A stretch of 64,000 bases of DNA from Cylindrodendrum hubeiense. Lineage: Eukaryota; Ascomycota; Sordariomycetes; Hypocreales; Nectriaceae. Under the pieces are notes generated by a model, which saw nothing but the letters and a program-made list of their open reading frames with translations, was not told the origin of the DNA and did not search any database. Both the position numbers and the translations under genes were made by a program. This document shows positions 45,297-57,094 of the stretch, one piece after another. Position 1 is the first letter of the stretch, and the number at the start of each line of letters is the position of its first letter. The stretch spans positions 79,951-143,950 of the forward strand of contig JAANBB010000064.1 in NCBI GenBank assembly GCA_014621425.1. Direction: 5' to 3'.

Positions 45297-46664
45297 GATT
45301 GATCAGGCTGTGCAGAAATTGCAATGGTGTAGAGAAGAAGATGAGCCCGCGGCCTGCGTATGACAATGTACACCAATGGCTGAATCGACACTGGCTAGAG
45401 CTGTGAAGAAGAAGAGAAGTGGAAAATTCTTCGGGCTCTGGGGGACAGATTTAACTTGGTAGGGTACGTTGTCTTGGCCTAATCAAGCCATAGTACCAAA
45501 CGAAGCTCCGCTGTCCCAACGGCAATCTCGAAAATAGGGGTCCAGACTCCCGACACTCTAGCACAGCCAATGGGACGACGGCCGTTTGGCCACGCAGCGG
45601 GCGTGGAGGGCCCACCATGCGGGAAATCCTGGAGAGGGAGAGGGACTGGAGACAGACTGGAGACAGACTGGAGAGGGACTGGAGAGGGGCCGGAGAGAGG
45701 GAGAAGCATTGGGGAATCACTGATGGGTTGGGGCACCGCAAGGAGCGAAAGCGAGCAGGGCCGGCAGGGCCAGCAAGGGCCAGCATTGGCAGCACGGCCA
45801 ACGACGGGCAGGGAATCCGAGCATCGTGGAGCCGTATGGAGCCACCGAACTCCCGAGAGGAGGAGCAAGATGGAGAGATGGAGCGAGATGCGGTGGAGCC
45901 GGCCGGGTTGTCCAGGGACGCGCGGGTTTGGTTGAGGAGTCTTTTGGCCCGCCAAGCTCTCGACTTGACAGCGTCTAAAAAGCCTGTGACAGGACCGAAC
46001 CATGTGCCTGGATTGCAGTCTCTGGATCTGCATCGAGAACGGGGTCACGTTATTTAGCGTCGGCCCTGGCAGCTCTGGAACCCATCACATCTGAGAATTC
46101 TCTGTCATCTCCACTGGCTTGCAGGCGCTGTCTCACCGCTCGCGAGAATGCCAAAAATTCAACAAACATTCGTCTCGTCGCATCCCTGCGCGCCACCTGC
46201 ACGGATTACACGGTACGAATCCTGACCTGTCGGGTTATAGATACCCTGTCGCATCCACGGTGGACGCCGCAGAGGCCGCCAGGGTCTCTGTGCTCAACTC
46301 TATCCGATTCCGAGGCGGCATTCATGCGAGCTTCACAGGGTACAGTACCAAGCGTCAGGCGCCAAGCGTCAAGCATCCAGTGTCACAGCGTCGGAGCATT
46401 CCTGGCTATTTAAAGCATCGCATGGTCAAGCACCCTTAATAATAAAGCACGGGAACTCCCTTGTTAAAATTATCCGTTCATGTAAATTATCTGCGTCTGT
46501 GTCTTGTTGTTGATGTTCGCGTGGCTCCCTTCAAGGGCGACCTCTATCTATTTGCTACGTACAGTAGTGTGTGTTGTCTAATTGCTGCGGCGCCGCCAAA
46601 CCTCCTCTGGGAATCCCCGGGCCCGCCTCTCCCTAGTACATTATCGTAACATTCATTAATAGGC
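45297..46664. other. 1.4-kb intergenic region with a purine-rich minisatellite
   Basis: This is the desaturase promoter side and the 3' flank of the CelA-like gene. Frames on the two strands at 45451-46057 overlap and reflect biased composition. An imperfect 11-bp repeat (GAGACAGACTG / GAGAGGGACTG) occupies about 45631-45705. Further simple duplicated words (GGCGCCAAGCGTC-like) occur near 46355-46375. Confidence 0.5.
45631..45705. repeat. Imperfect 11-bp tandem repeat
   Basis: Copies of GGAGACAGACT and GGAGAGGGACT run head to tail on the plus strand, grading into GGAGAGGGGCCGGAGAGAGGGAG. The opposite strand is a polypyrimidine tract in the desaturase upstream region. Confidence 0.6.
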
Positions 46665-49248
46665 TTAGTAGAAAACAAACGAGCAGACGAAGATGAGGAT
46701 CGTGTACAGCGTCGTGAACGTGTACTCGATCTCGAAATAGGCCGCCTGGCCGCCGAAGGCAATCTTCTTGCTCGAGCGCGTGGGGTGCGCAACCCGCGTC
46801 TTGGGGTCTCGTTCCAGAAGCTCCTCTCGATCCGGCATCGTGGGCGGGTCAATGGCGTACGAGACGGGAGTCCAGAGCGAGCTGCAGAGGAAAAGGAAGG
46901 TGAGCGGCGGCCAGAAGGCATGCGTAAGCAGGCTGATGAGAAGCTCGCGGAGATTGGAGTTTCTCTCGCGGTAGAATGAGCGGTAGGTGGTCATGACCAG
47001 GCCGACGAGGGTCAGGTAGACGAAAAGGAGGTGGAAAACACCCATGAAATTGAACAGAATGGCCCAGATTCGGCGGAACATGTTCTTGCGAAGCTTGGCG
47101 TCTCGCTCGTTAAGAGCTGAGCCGAGGGATCCAGTGGGCTTGAAGGCCTGAGTCTGGCCTCCGAGCCACGAGGGAAGGATGAAAGAGCGGACGATGCACA
47201 GCGCAATGTACGGGGACATCCAAAGCTGGTATCGGGAACCTCGCTGACCAGTGTGGTATCCTGCGGGGATGAAGAGCACGAATTCGCACAGTCGGTTGCT
47301 GAGGACGGACGCAAAGCAACCCCAGACGAGCCATCGGAGCTGATCCATGTTCGCGTAGGCGACCAGAGGCTTGCCCATGACCAGAATGATGGGAATGGCG
47401 AAGAGCGAAATAGTGAGCAGGATGGTGTACATGCTGAGCAGTGAGTACATGCATCCAGAGAAGCGCTGAGCGAATGTCATGAGCTTAACCTTGTCTCCCC
47501 ACAAGCAGAAGTTGAGCTTGAACGAAGTGTCGACAGTTCCAATAGCCCATCGAGTACGCTGCTTGAGATGGCCACTGTAATCCTCGGGGACGGTTCCGAA
47601 CTGGAGGGGCTCGTGAACGTAGGCAGTCTTCCAGCCCTTTCCGAGCATCAGCGTAGAGGTAGCGACATCTTCAGCGAGCGAACCAAGCGGGAAGTTGCCA
47701 ATCTGGTCGAGGGCCTCGCGGCGGACGACGTATCCGGATCCAGTGCACCAGGCGACACCCAGGGCGTCCTTGATGGGCTCAATGACGTGAACGAAGAAAT
47801 CGAGACTCTGGGCGAGGGGATCGGAGGGGGGGGTGTTATAGAAGAGCTGGGGAGGGCAGGCGAGAGCCACCTTGGGGTCGACAAGCAAGTGAGGAAGGAT
47901 AGCACGAAGCCAGTCTCGCTCGGGAATCTACGCGAGTTAGCATATTGAACAAGGATCCGAGCGATTGAGGGATAATTACCATATCGGCGTCCAGCGCAGC
48001 CATGAACTGTCCAGCGCCACCGGGAAGCAAATGCATCTGGTCAAGACCGTTGTTGAGGTTACCGGCCTTAAAGTGATGGGGCACTCCGGGGACCTTGAGG
48101 CGAGCAATGTAGTGAATGTTGGGGTACTGGTGAGAAAGACTGATGAGGGCGCTCTCGAGGCCGGCCGACTTGCCATCATCCAAGATGACGACGCGGAATC
48201 GATCGGTGGGGTAATCCAAATCGGCGGCAGCGCGGACAGTGTCCATGACGAGATCATCCTCCTCTCCGCAGCAAGTGACGAAGACGTCGACGGTCGGGCA
48301 GTCGTTGCCAGTCAGTCTCAACTTAGGGCGCTGGCGCTTCTTCATTGACCACATAGTCCAGGTGTTGTGCATCAGGGAGGGGATCGCAACGGCGACTTCC
48401 ACACCAATAAAGATCCAAGCAGTTGCATACACAGCGTTTTGCGCGTTCTGGGCCCAGATGACACAGAGAATGCGCAGAGCAAGATATCCCAAGTACAGCA
48501 GCGTGTTCATCAGGGTGAGGAACGGCACCAGAGTGTACAGGTGACGCTTCCAGCCCTTCCAGATGTCGGCATCATCACGGCTATGAACCTGCTGGATCGA
48601 GTCGGTGTCGACAAAATCCTTTGAGGCATTGGGCGGCGACGAGCCTGGCAGCAGAGCCGCGAGACTGAGGTGGCTCTGATTCTGCTTGTCGGAATCGTGG
48701 TCAGCGAGGGTCGTCGTGTCGGAGGGCGCGAAATTTGCAGGAGTAGTTACCATGAGGCTGGATGGTCTCCAATCGACCGACGAGTTGGGGTGACGGTGCG
48801 TTGCGTCGAGGGGAGTTGCTCGGCCGCTTCTCAGCGACGGCGTTCCAGAGCGCGAGCCGCCAGGCGTATCAGCAAAGTACTGGGGGTTGGGGCTCCCGCC
48901 GGCAGACAGAGGCCATTCCGGAGCAACCGAGGAGTAATCTTCGACGTGGGCTGGCGTTGGTCTCATTGGCCGTTGCGGTGTTTGGTGGTGCTCGTTGACC
49001 GAGCGTCCCTGGTTGTCGTAGGGCTGCTGGTAGGGCTGCTCGTACGGTTGGTAGGCCGGTGACTGTTGCTGGTAGTGTTGATCCTGGAAGTGCTGCTGTT
49101 GCTGGAACTGTTGCTGATTATGTTGTTGTTGTTGCTGGTGTTGCTGGACGTCGATTTCGACCATTTCTCTGTACTCCCGTTCCCGGTCCCCCTCTCCTCC
49201 GTACCCTTGATACCCATTCATATTGCCGGCTTCGTAGTCCTTCCGCAT
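46665..49248 (-). CDS. celA: CelA/Tft1-type GT2 (mixed-linkage glucan synthase family)
   Basis: Two exons: 47980-49248 and 46665-47927, giving 843 residues. The first 270 residues are cytosolic and low-complexity, with a Gln-rich stretch encoded by CAG/CAA runs. Two membrane helices follow (TLLYLGYLALRILCVIW). The cellulose-synthase-like GT-A core contains DDGKSAG, ALDADM (D-x-D, split by the intron), GSGYVVRREALDQIG, LAEDVATS and the QRTRW motif. Six or so helices close the protein. Aspergillus CelA and A. fumigatus Tft1 of this family are linked to (1,3;1,4)-beta-glucan synthesis at the plasma membrane. It is divergent from a GH12 gene, with a 2.1-kb intergenic region. The assignment rests on motifs and layout; a search would confirm the orthologue. 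Confidence 0.87.
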
Positions 49249-51394
49249 GCGTCGGGCGTGTGGTCAGGAGACGAATGGCGGTAGATGGGGGGGAATGGTG
49301 GGAGTGTAAACAAAGGCGGCTCTTGGCGGCTTGTCTCTCTTGTTCCGGATTTTAACGAACGACGGAAGGGATCCAAGAGATTGGGATGTGTGTGTGAGTG
49401 TGAGTGTGTGTGTGTGTGTGTGTGAGAACGACTGTGAGATTCTTGTGTCACCTCGCAGATGAGATATGAACGAGAAGTAAATACCAAGCCTGCGGTTCGA
49501 CAGGTCGACAGGAAAGAAAGAGAAGAGTAAAGCCAAGCCGCAACACGAGGGAGGATGGTGACTGGGGATGGGATGAGATGGGACGGGATGCGGACGAAAC
49601 GCCGGCCTGGGGGCCTGTGGCATGGATCTCCCCCTAGGGCCAACCTCCTAAGTCCCCAATCGGAGCGCGCGGAGCCGTCACAACTAACCACAAAAATACG
49701 ACCGGGTGGCCAACGAGAGCGACGGCCAGCGGGCGCCTGGACGTGGGTGAAATTAGAGGTACTCGGCGGGGCGACTGCTACTCAGCTGCACGGGCTGGGC
49801 TCTTCTGGCTTGCTTCCCGGCCTGCTCCAGGCGTGTTGAAGTGTGATTTGACGTCGTCGGATGCGCTCTGGCGTGCGGAAGTGGGCTCCGGGTGGGCTCC
49901 AGCTAAGAGCTCCCAGACTCTCTCAGACTCTCTCAGACGCTCCCAAACTCGAGACGTGCTCATCAGCCAGCCCTCTTCCGGCGCGCTGCTCGGTGGGCTC
50001 TAAGACCCCCCCCTACGCAAGACTTCAGCAGGTCCAGGGCGGCAATACGGGCTATGACGGGCTCGCGGGGGGGCGTCTGACGCTCACGGACTCCACGGAC
50101 ATGTCCTACATTTGCCCCAATGCTCCCCCCAAGGGCTCCAGTAGCATTCCCTCCTCGTATCGCGGAGATCGGCCAGGAGGCAGCGGCCCCGCCGGCGGAA
50201 GCAAAAATACGATGTCCCTGCAGGGGTGGTCCCGGTCGCTCAGGGGCACCAACTTGGCTTTCAGCTGCCCAGAACCTGATCGTAGCATGGCTCTAGCACG
50301 GCTCTAGCACAGCTCTCGACTAAACTTAATTGGATCTGTTATCTGACAGCCTGTCCCGAACTGTTCTAGGTGGTGGGGCTCGGTTGCATCCTCGGCATAC
50401 CGGCATTGGACCAGCGCTCTCATAAGCCTTCGACAAGCCTGGACAAGCCTTGCCCAGGTTGCCAGGGTGCCCTGTTGTCCCCCTGCGCGAAGCCCTCCAA
50501 GTGGACTCGTATGCGGGCACCGCGGGCTCCTCGTGTGCCATTTCGTGTGGGTGGAGCGGGATAAACTATGCGTCTGACATCAGTAATCGCCGCTGTTCGT
50601 CCATGACACTCCCACAGCCCGCTGCCCATCAGGCGATGCCCTGCTAGCCCCACCAGTCCACCAGGCTGCCCACCAACAATGTACTCGGGACAGCGTGCTA
50701 CGTCGTAGGGAGCCAGGGAGCCCACCGCGGGCGAGGTACTTTGGGTGGGTGGCGGCCACGGCCATCACACACTCGCATAGGGTGGGTTGCCGCCCGGGCG
50801 TCTCCAGGGGGAGGCGAAGGGCAAAAAAGTGGAAGAGAGAGAGGGCGAGCAGCAAGCAAAACACAGGGGGGAAGGGAGTCAAGACATGGAAGAAGAAAAA
50901 AAGCCGTGGTCGAGCGTTGGACTGGCGCCGCGTCAACGGGTCACAGCTGGCCCGGACTGAACTGAACTGGTCTGGACTGATCTCACCATCATCCTGCGCT
51001 GGACTAAACTGCCGGAAAGGGTCCTTGCAGCGTCTCGTCGCGACGGTGGATATTTGCCTTTGTATCCTGCGACGGACGGTTCTATCGCCATCCCCATTTT
51101 TCTCCCCTTTGATACTGCATCCGCTGCAACCCCTTGCCGCTGGCCTTTGATTGCTTGCTTGCTTTGCCGTCCATCTGCTATCTACGACCCTCTGCCGCTA
51201 TCTGCTGCCTGCTGCTGTCCCCCGGATCACACCCTCACACTCGTTTTTTTCGTCATCTCGTCGGGACCCGGGAACGGCAACAACAAAGCAAGACAGAAAG
51301 GAAATCCGCAGGCTGTTTCTTGACTGCATCCCTCGCCCGCCTCCCTTCTGCCCTCTTTCCCTCTCTTTTCCGCTCCTCCCCGCCCACAGCCGCC
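49249..51394. promoter_or_regulatory. 2.1-kb divergent region, CelA-like synthase and GH12
   Basis: GC-rich and without a supported gene. It holds a TG microsatellite (49387-49424) close to the synthase start, a CTCTCAGA-type repeat at about 49910-49950, and a long pyrimidine-rich tract just before the GH12 ATG (about 51330-51385). The length and low-complexity content resemble promoters of highly regulated fungal wall genes. Shared control of the two genes is possible. Confidence 0.5.
49387..49424. repeat. TG/CA microsatellite
   Basis: Runs of TG interrupted by single GAG steps, about 140 bp upstream of the synthase ATG on its template side. Such tracts can adopt Z-DNA and vary in length between strains. 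Confidence 0.85.
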
Positions 51395-53152
51395 ATGGGC
51401 CTCCGATTCCTCGTCAACTTTGTCCTCTTGGCCCTGCCCATCGGCATCACCTTGGGCGTCTTGCTCGGCCTCCAGCAGCACCGGGACGCCACCGGCCAGG
51501 GACCTATCTTCGGCGGCGATGATGATACTGGTGGTGGCAGCACACCCGACAACGACGACGTCCTAAAGGTCCAGAACTGCGACAAGTCGTTCGGTATTCA
51601 CCCGGAGTCTAAGGGCCAAAACTACACTCGTAAGTACCACCTTGGAGCGCTCTGTTGTCGCACATGCAATCGTCAATCAAGCCTTGTCAATCAAGCCTTA
51701 TCGTCCGCCCACCCGCGCCTGACAAAGACACCCGCCGTCACACACAACGCCGTTGTACCGCGTCTGTCATTGTTGTCATACTCAACGGCGATGGCGTCGC
51801 GGTCGTCGGGGCGACTGGCAGGCTGGCTGACTGGCTTGATTATCCGTCTGACTGGCTTGATTGATTATCCGTCTGACCGACTCTCTGGCGGTCCCTTCCC
51901 GTCCCCTCCCGTCCCGTTGCCTGCCCCATGTTTGTCTGTTGTCCCGTCCACCTGGATATGCACAGTCGAACACGAGACACCTGCATTCTCCCCCATCCCA
52001 TCACATCAAACCCCCTACGCCCTACGCGTAGCTTGCCCGTTACAGTACAATAGCTGACAGCACATCTTGCAGTGAACCCCAACCAGTGGGGATGGGATGG
52101 CAAACAAGGTGGCCTATGCCTAGACGTAAGTTGCAAGCATCTCTTCTTCATCCACCCATTTTTACAGCCCCGTCGTCCACTACCCACCTAATAACAAATT
52201 AACCCCTTCCCTGCCTTTCCTCTTCCCCCTTACGTCCCCGCCTTTCCGGATCTTAGCCGTCCCCACTGGGGCTTGATGATCGCCCTGTCTGCCCACTGGC
52301 ATTCTGGCATCATGTCACTTGTGCCGGCTCCCGAACTCTGCACGCGACCGCATCTACCCTGGCAAGTTACTCGTTGCTAACATGCCACTGCTCTCTAGGT
52401 CTGGACGAACAACAACAAGACATATGCTACGGATACCTCCGCGCCCGAATGGCAGGTGACATGGCAGTATGACCAGGGCGATGTCGATGCGCCTGTGCAC
52501 GCTTTCCCTAACATCAAGGTGGAAGATGTATTCCCCCTCCAGATCAAGGACATCAGCAACATCGCTATTGATTTCGATTGGACGTATGGAGTCGGTGACA
52601 ATGCGTCAACGACTACCGACGACACCAAGCTCAAAGCTGTAACCCTCAACGCCAACGTCGCCATGGATATGTTCTTGGACAGCAACAAAACGCAGGCGGC
52701 AAGCAGTACTAATGCTACCCACGAACTGATGGTGTGGTTTGCCGCGCTTGGAACTGCCACCCAGCCCCTTGGTATGACGAAAGACACGGTTACAGTCTAT
52801 TCCGCTAAAAACGTCACTATCGATGGTGTCAAGTTGTAAGTGTCGTCGACACCACATTGAAGTTCTTTGCTGACACATTTCTTGCAGCGGTCTGTATTTC
52901 GACGAAAACAGCAGTGGCCAGTTCGTCATCACGTGGATGGCATTTGAAGTTGTTGACACCTTCACGGGTGATCTATATCCTCTCGTTGAAGAGGTCATGA
53001 CCCTGGGCAAGAGCGGTAAAACTGCATATGCGAAATTCCCGTCCGACACCGACTACATTGGATACATGAGTTGGGGCACTGAGGCCTACTACTCGGCCAA
53101 GAACGTCACATTTAATGTTGCGAGTCTGTCAATAGACGTCAAGTCATCGTAA
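51395..53152 (+). CDS. Membrane-anchored GH12 beta-glucanase/xyloglucanase-like protein
   Basis: Four exons: 51395-51629, 52073-52125, 52399-52835 and 52888-53152, giving 329 residues. The ATG sits in a CCGCCATGG context. Residues 5-26 (FLVNFVLLALPIGITLGVLLGL) form a hydrophobic segment with no obvious cleavage site, then a Gly/Asp-rich linker. This looks like a type II anchor rather than a secreted form. The catalytic domain shows the GH12 nucleophile segment HELMVWFAALG, then FTGDL, and the acid/base segment WGTEAYYSAKNVTFNVASLSIDV, matching GTEPFTGSGTLNV-like ends of GH12 enzymes. GH12 enzymes cut beta-1,4 bonds in cellulose, xyloglucan or mixed-linkage glucan. Introns 1 and 2 are unusually long (443 and 273 nt). 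Confidence 0.87.
51826..51876. repeat. Short tandem duplication in GH12 intron 1
   Basis: CTGACTGGCTTGATTATCCGT is followed directly by the same unit with an internal GATT duplication. It lies within the 443-nt first intron. Confidence 0.75.
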
Positions 53153-53865
53153 GAGTAAGAGAAGAGTAATGTACAAAGTACCATAGACGAATTAGAATAA
53201 TGACGATCAATCGATGACTTTTCCGCGTATTCTGTCGTGTCTGTTTATCTGTGTCGTCGCCGTGTCGTCTCTGTGTCGTAGGTTTCATCGCCATGTCACT
53301 CCCTAACGTCACGGCCGCATCCGGCATAATTTCCGCGCCAGCACCGCACCACGTTTGAGACAAAACCTTGGACGGAAGCGCCAGGGTGGCTTGCAGGGCG
53401 CCCGAGATAAACACCGGGCTAGTGGGATGTGGAAAATTTGCGCAAGAGGCTATTTTATTTTTATTTTTCCCATCTTTGCCTAATCGGGGCTTCGAGGAGT
53501 GGATTTGCGACGAAAAGTCTTCTATTCGACCGAGCCAATATTCCCAACACGAGCCCAATTGCCCCAGTTGCGTGGGGCGTGCTTGAGTCACGGGACATAA
53601 TTTCTCCAGAGCATCGCGTAATGCTGTAATTACGTCTCGTAGCTCACCTCGGAGCCGTTCGCTTTTTCCTTGGCAGAGATCATCGCGGCTGTGGTAACAC
53701 GACATGTCTGTGTCTGACCAGGGGCCAAGTGGGGGTCGCAAGCAATGGCAAGCAAATGCAGTAGGACGATCACTTTGTCGTATCTGTGGTGGCGATAAAA
53801 CTTAGAATCGTACGCAGGTACAAGTACTTCTGCCCATGTAGCTTAAGCCGTTATCTTGGCGGCAA
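53153..53865. other. Convergent intergenic region
   Basis: 713 bp between the GH12 stop and the DUF7702 stop. Includes GTGTCGT-type repeats at about 53235-53280. The minus frame at 53139-53741 has no motif support. Confidence 0.45.
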
Positions 53866-54775
53866 CTAAACAACATTGGAAGTCCTCTTCCAGCCCTTGA
53901 GCTCTGAATCATGCGCTCGCTGGCCCCTCCCAGCCTCCGCATTTGCAGCGTGCCGGACATTTCGAGTGTAAGCGCCGGCAGCGATAAAACTCAGGGCTGC
54001 GATAAGCTCTGGGAGGAACTGCAACAGAACCTGAATCGCAAGCGAGGCTGTGTTTGGGTTAATGCTCGCATGCCCTGACGTCATGGCCACCAGCGAGTAG
54101 ATGACGCGAATGCCGATAAAGATGACGGAGAAGAGCACCGAGTAGAGTAGCTGCCGAATGTTAGCCTGGTGAACTATTCACTAGAAGCAATGTCCAAAAA
54201 TACATACGATCGCTCCAGCCCGTTGGGGATTGGGCCCGTTCAAGGTTGCAAGAGGGCGTAGAGAGATACCCGCCCAACCCGCCAGAATCACCCAGGCCAC
54301 GGTCAGAATAGCCAGCCCGACTTTCACGAGGGTCATGTCGCTCGGTGCCGGGTTGTCGCCTTGTAGATGAGATGCCCCAACAGCAAGCAATGCAACTCCG
54401 CCCGTGACATGGATGTGATACAACACCACCTTGATCCATTCAATCTTGGGATCTAACTCCCGGTTGCGACATACTCTCCTAATAAAACATGTCAGCATTG
54501 ATAGCTAGTTGTACGCTTGTCGCTTGCAAGACTTACGCCTCGTGGAGAATGCCAGCTGCTGCTAATAGGAGGGGAGAGAGTCCAATGTTGGCCACAATGC
54601 TCGCAGAAGAGCTCCCATTCAAAGACATGGCCCCTCCTATGATCCGGAGCGAAAAGAAGATGATGACGTAGAACCATCCCAAATATCCTGGAGGGCCATG
54701 CTTGATCAAAATATACAATGTAGGGAGGATGAGAATCGCATAGATGGCGAGTTCGGCAGTAGAGACGTGGCTCAT
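53866..54775 (-). CDS. DUF7702 family seven-helix membrane protein
   Basis: Three exons: 54537-54775, 54208-54478 and 53866-54150, giving 264 residues. About seven hydrophobic helices are evenly spaced, starting right after the N-terminus (LAIYAILILPTLYILIKHG). The pattern HGxxGYLGWFYVIIFFSLRIIGG, followed by GLSPLLLAAAGILHEA and IRVIYSLVA near the end, matches the fungal DUF7702 group as I know it. The C-terminus is hydrophilic and ends in the cytosol or lumen. No catalytic motif is seen. DUF7702 proteins have a receptor-like topology, but no function has been proved. Introns have good GTAAGT/GTATGT donors. Confidence 0.82.
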
Positions 54776-55398
54776 GATTGTGTTATCAACTGCGAGGTCG
54801 AAAATTGATGAGTCTAGGGTAGGTGTATGGTGGGGTCGTAAGAGGGAGTTATTCGCGAATTCAAGAATCGATAAAAGTCGGGGTATTTTGGGAGCAAAAA
54901 GACGGGTATGGATGTCTAAATCTCGGCTTGATGATGGGCCAAACGAATTGAGCTTGGCTGAGTTGCATCCCTTTTATAATCGAGCTGATGCATGGCTATG
55001 GAGTATGGCTATGGCAATGGAGGCCTTCTACGATGCCATCACGACCTGAACGATACCGAGCGAGAGGCAGATTAAAGGGCAGATCCTCCCGTTGCCTACA
55101 GCTTAGCTGGCAGTCTATTGGCCTCTTTGCGCTCTGACCGCGTCGTGGTGGAGGCTGGTTGCAAGTGAGATCCTTCGATTCGGAAAAGTGGGCACTGAAC
55201 GATAGCGAGCCCGATGAACGAGCAAACGAGGCAGCGAGGATCTGTGGCGATGCGTCATCCGGGGTTGGATTGGAGATCTCTGCGTGCCGCTCTGCCGACT
55301 CTTCCCAGCAAACTGAATAACTACAGGACTCCGCCACGTTGATCTGACACAGGTGTTTAAGGAAGGCGTTTTAACATTTTTTTCTTGGCCTCTTGGCT
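54776..55398. other. Intergenic region
   Basis: 623 bp upstream of the DUF7702 gene and downstream of the Zn2Cys6 gene. No coding or structural signal seen. Confidence 0.45.
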
Positions 55399-56656
55399 TT
55401 ATGCTGGGAGTCCTTGCTCAGCCCTACCGGGCGCTTGTGCCTGTGCTCGTGCTACTTGCAGTGGCTCTGCGATCATTCCCTGCCATTCAGGGCTGAGAAG
55501 ACCCTGGATAGCGCAGATCTCGCCGTACGGCATGGCTCCAACCCACCAAAACTCGCTTGCGTACGACGAGAGCGCAAAGAAGTGCGCCAGCAACACCAAC
55601 GCCCTTGGATCCCGCCGCTCCAGCAGCGTGATGAAATGATCAGAGAGCAGGACGGGGAACGCCGTCAGCCGGCGGCCGTACATCTTGAGATGCTCGCCCG
55701 ATTTATGGCCCCCGAGGATCCAGCCTAGGAGACTTGTCGTTGTCTCGTAGGCTTGCATGTCGTCTGTATCGATCAACTCTCCGTCCTGAGGAATAAGCAG
55801 ATGCCCAAGTGTCGCAATGTTTGCTGCATGATTCGAGTGAAACATCCTGATGAAGGGCATCATTGTATCAATGATAGGCCGGATCTTTGCCTTGGCGTCG
55901 TCTTTGATGAGGTCCAAGGCCACCTTGCAGACACTTCCGACGCCTCTCGACATCTGAATCCACTGGATCGGAGGTTCGTACGGCTCTAACTGTCGCTCCC
56001 CCAGGTTTGCAAAAGCGTCCACCGTGAGAATCACAGTCGTGAAGCTCACGGCGTCTGCATTGTCCTTGCTCAGGTCCCTTAATGCTTGGCGGTGTTTCTG
56101 GAGTGTTGATTCTAGGTATAGCGACCGCAGAGTCAGGTACTCATTTACCTTGTCCTGCGTCTTGGCTATACGAGCCATATGATGGCTGGAAAAGGCCAAG
56201 AGGGCATTGAGGAGAGGCTCATACTCCAGTGCTAACCTCGGCACCTCGACAGACCAGATATCAAGCAGCTCCGGGAGATGAGTGCTTGACATGGTGTGAG
56301 AGGTTTGTACTGTGAAGACATGCAGCAGGCCAAGTTCTCGATGTCGGCGTTCTCGGCTTTCTGAGATAGACGGGGCCTTTCCATGTGCTGCATTGCCTGG
56401 TGAATCTACTCGATCGTATGCGCATTCCACTTTGTGGCGACGACAGCTACCCTGCAGCTACATGTTAGTGACGGCTTGGTAAAACCACATGATAGACCTA
56501 CGCATGTTGGCCGAGTCTCATCGCACTGAATGGACAGTATTGGTTAGCATTTCTCCTGCCAAGCAAAGGCTGCGTTCTCTGCCACTCCACCTTTACCCGA
56601 CGCGCTCGGCAACGCTTGCATCCCGTCTTGGACTTTGTGTGATACAGCCGAGGCAT
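55399..56656 (-). CDS. Zn2Cys6 transcription factor, Upc2-like short form
   Basis: Three exons: 56591-56656, 56502-56525 and 55399-56451, giving 380 residues. The zinc cluster is assembled from all three: TGCKRCRARRVK, CDETRPTC, GSCRRHKVEC, with six cysteines in C-x2-C-x6-C-x6-C-x2-C-x6-C order. The rest is the helical fungal TF domain of sterol-regulator-like proteins (LGLLHVFTVQTSHTM, EYEPLLNALLAFSSHHMAR, ITLLERRDPRALVLLAHFFAL, WWVGAMPYG). This short form lacks a long linker between the DNA-binding and effector domains. The C-terminus ends in an Ala/Gln-rich tail. Targets are unknown, and there is no obvious biosynthetic partner next to it. Confidence 0.88.
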
Positions 56657-57094
56657 TCCCAGCTCTCCTGCAAGGAATCACGACCCAGAACCTGCGTAGA
56701 ACGCGAGACAACTCTCAGGTCAGCTCGCAATGTCAGGCTGATGAAGGAATTGAGCCCATTCGCGTGGTGGATCTGGCAATGATGTCATGCTAAACACTAG
56801 CGATGCCCAACGCGACCTGGCAACTGACGCGCGTTTGGCGGCCTCCACACTCGTCAGGTGATATTTCGCGTGACAGAAACGGTTCAGTCTGCTCTTGAAG
56901 ATGTGATGAATTGACCCTGTAACCTAGCCTAGCCTAATTTTCCGATTGCCCAAGGTTATACATACTGATGCCCGTTTCTCATGTTATACAATCCAATACA
57001 AAAAAGAACAGAAACCGCCTTGAAATCCAGGTCCCATGGAACCAAACGCCTCGCTATGCATGTAACAATCGTTGAACGTTTCCACCAAAACCCA
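56657..57094. other. Intergenic region
   Basis: 438 bp; the upstream region of the Zn2Cys6 gene and 3' flank of the BTB gene. Nothing further seen. Confidence 0.45.

Noticed and set aside
45451..46057. Overlapping frames on both strands in the desaturase/CelA intergenic region
   Set aside because: They arise from a purine-rich minisatellite and biased composition; no family resemblance.
47568..47948. Plus-strand frames opposite the CelA-like gene
   Set aside because: Antisense shadows of a strongly codon-biased gene.
51134..51394. Upstream in-frame extension of the GH12 gene
   Set aside because: No ATG in good context; the hydrophobic anchor and CCGCCATGG context support the start at 51395.
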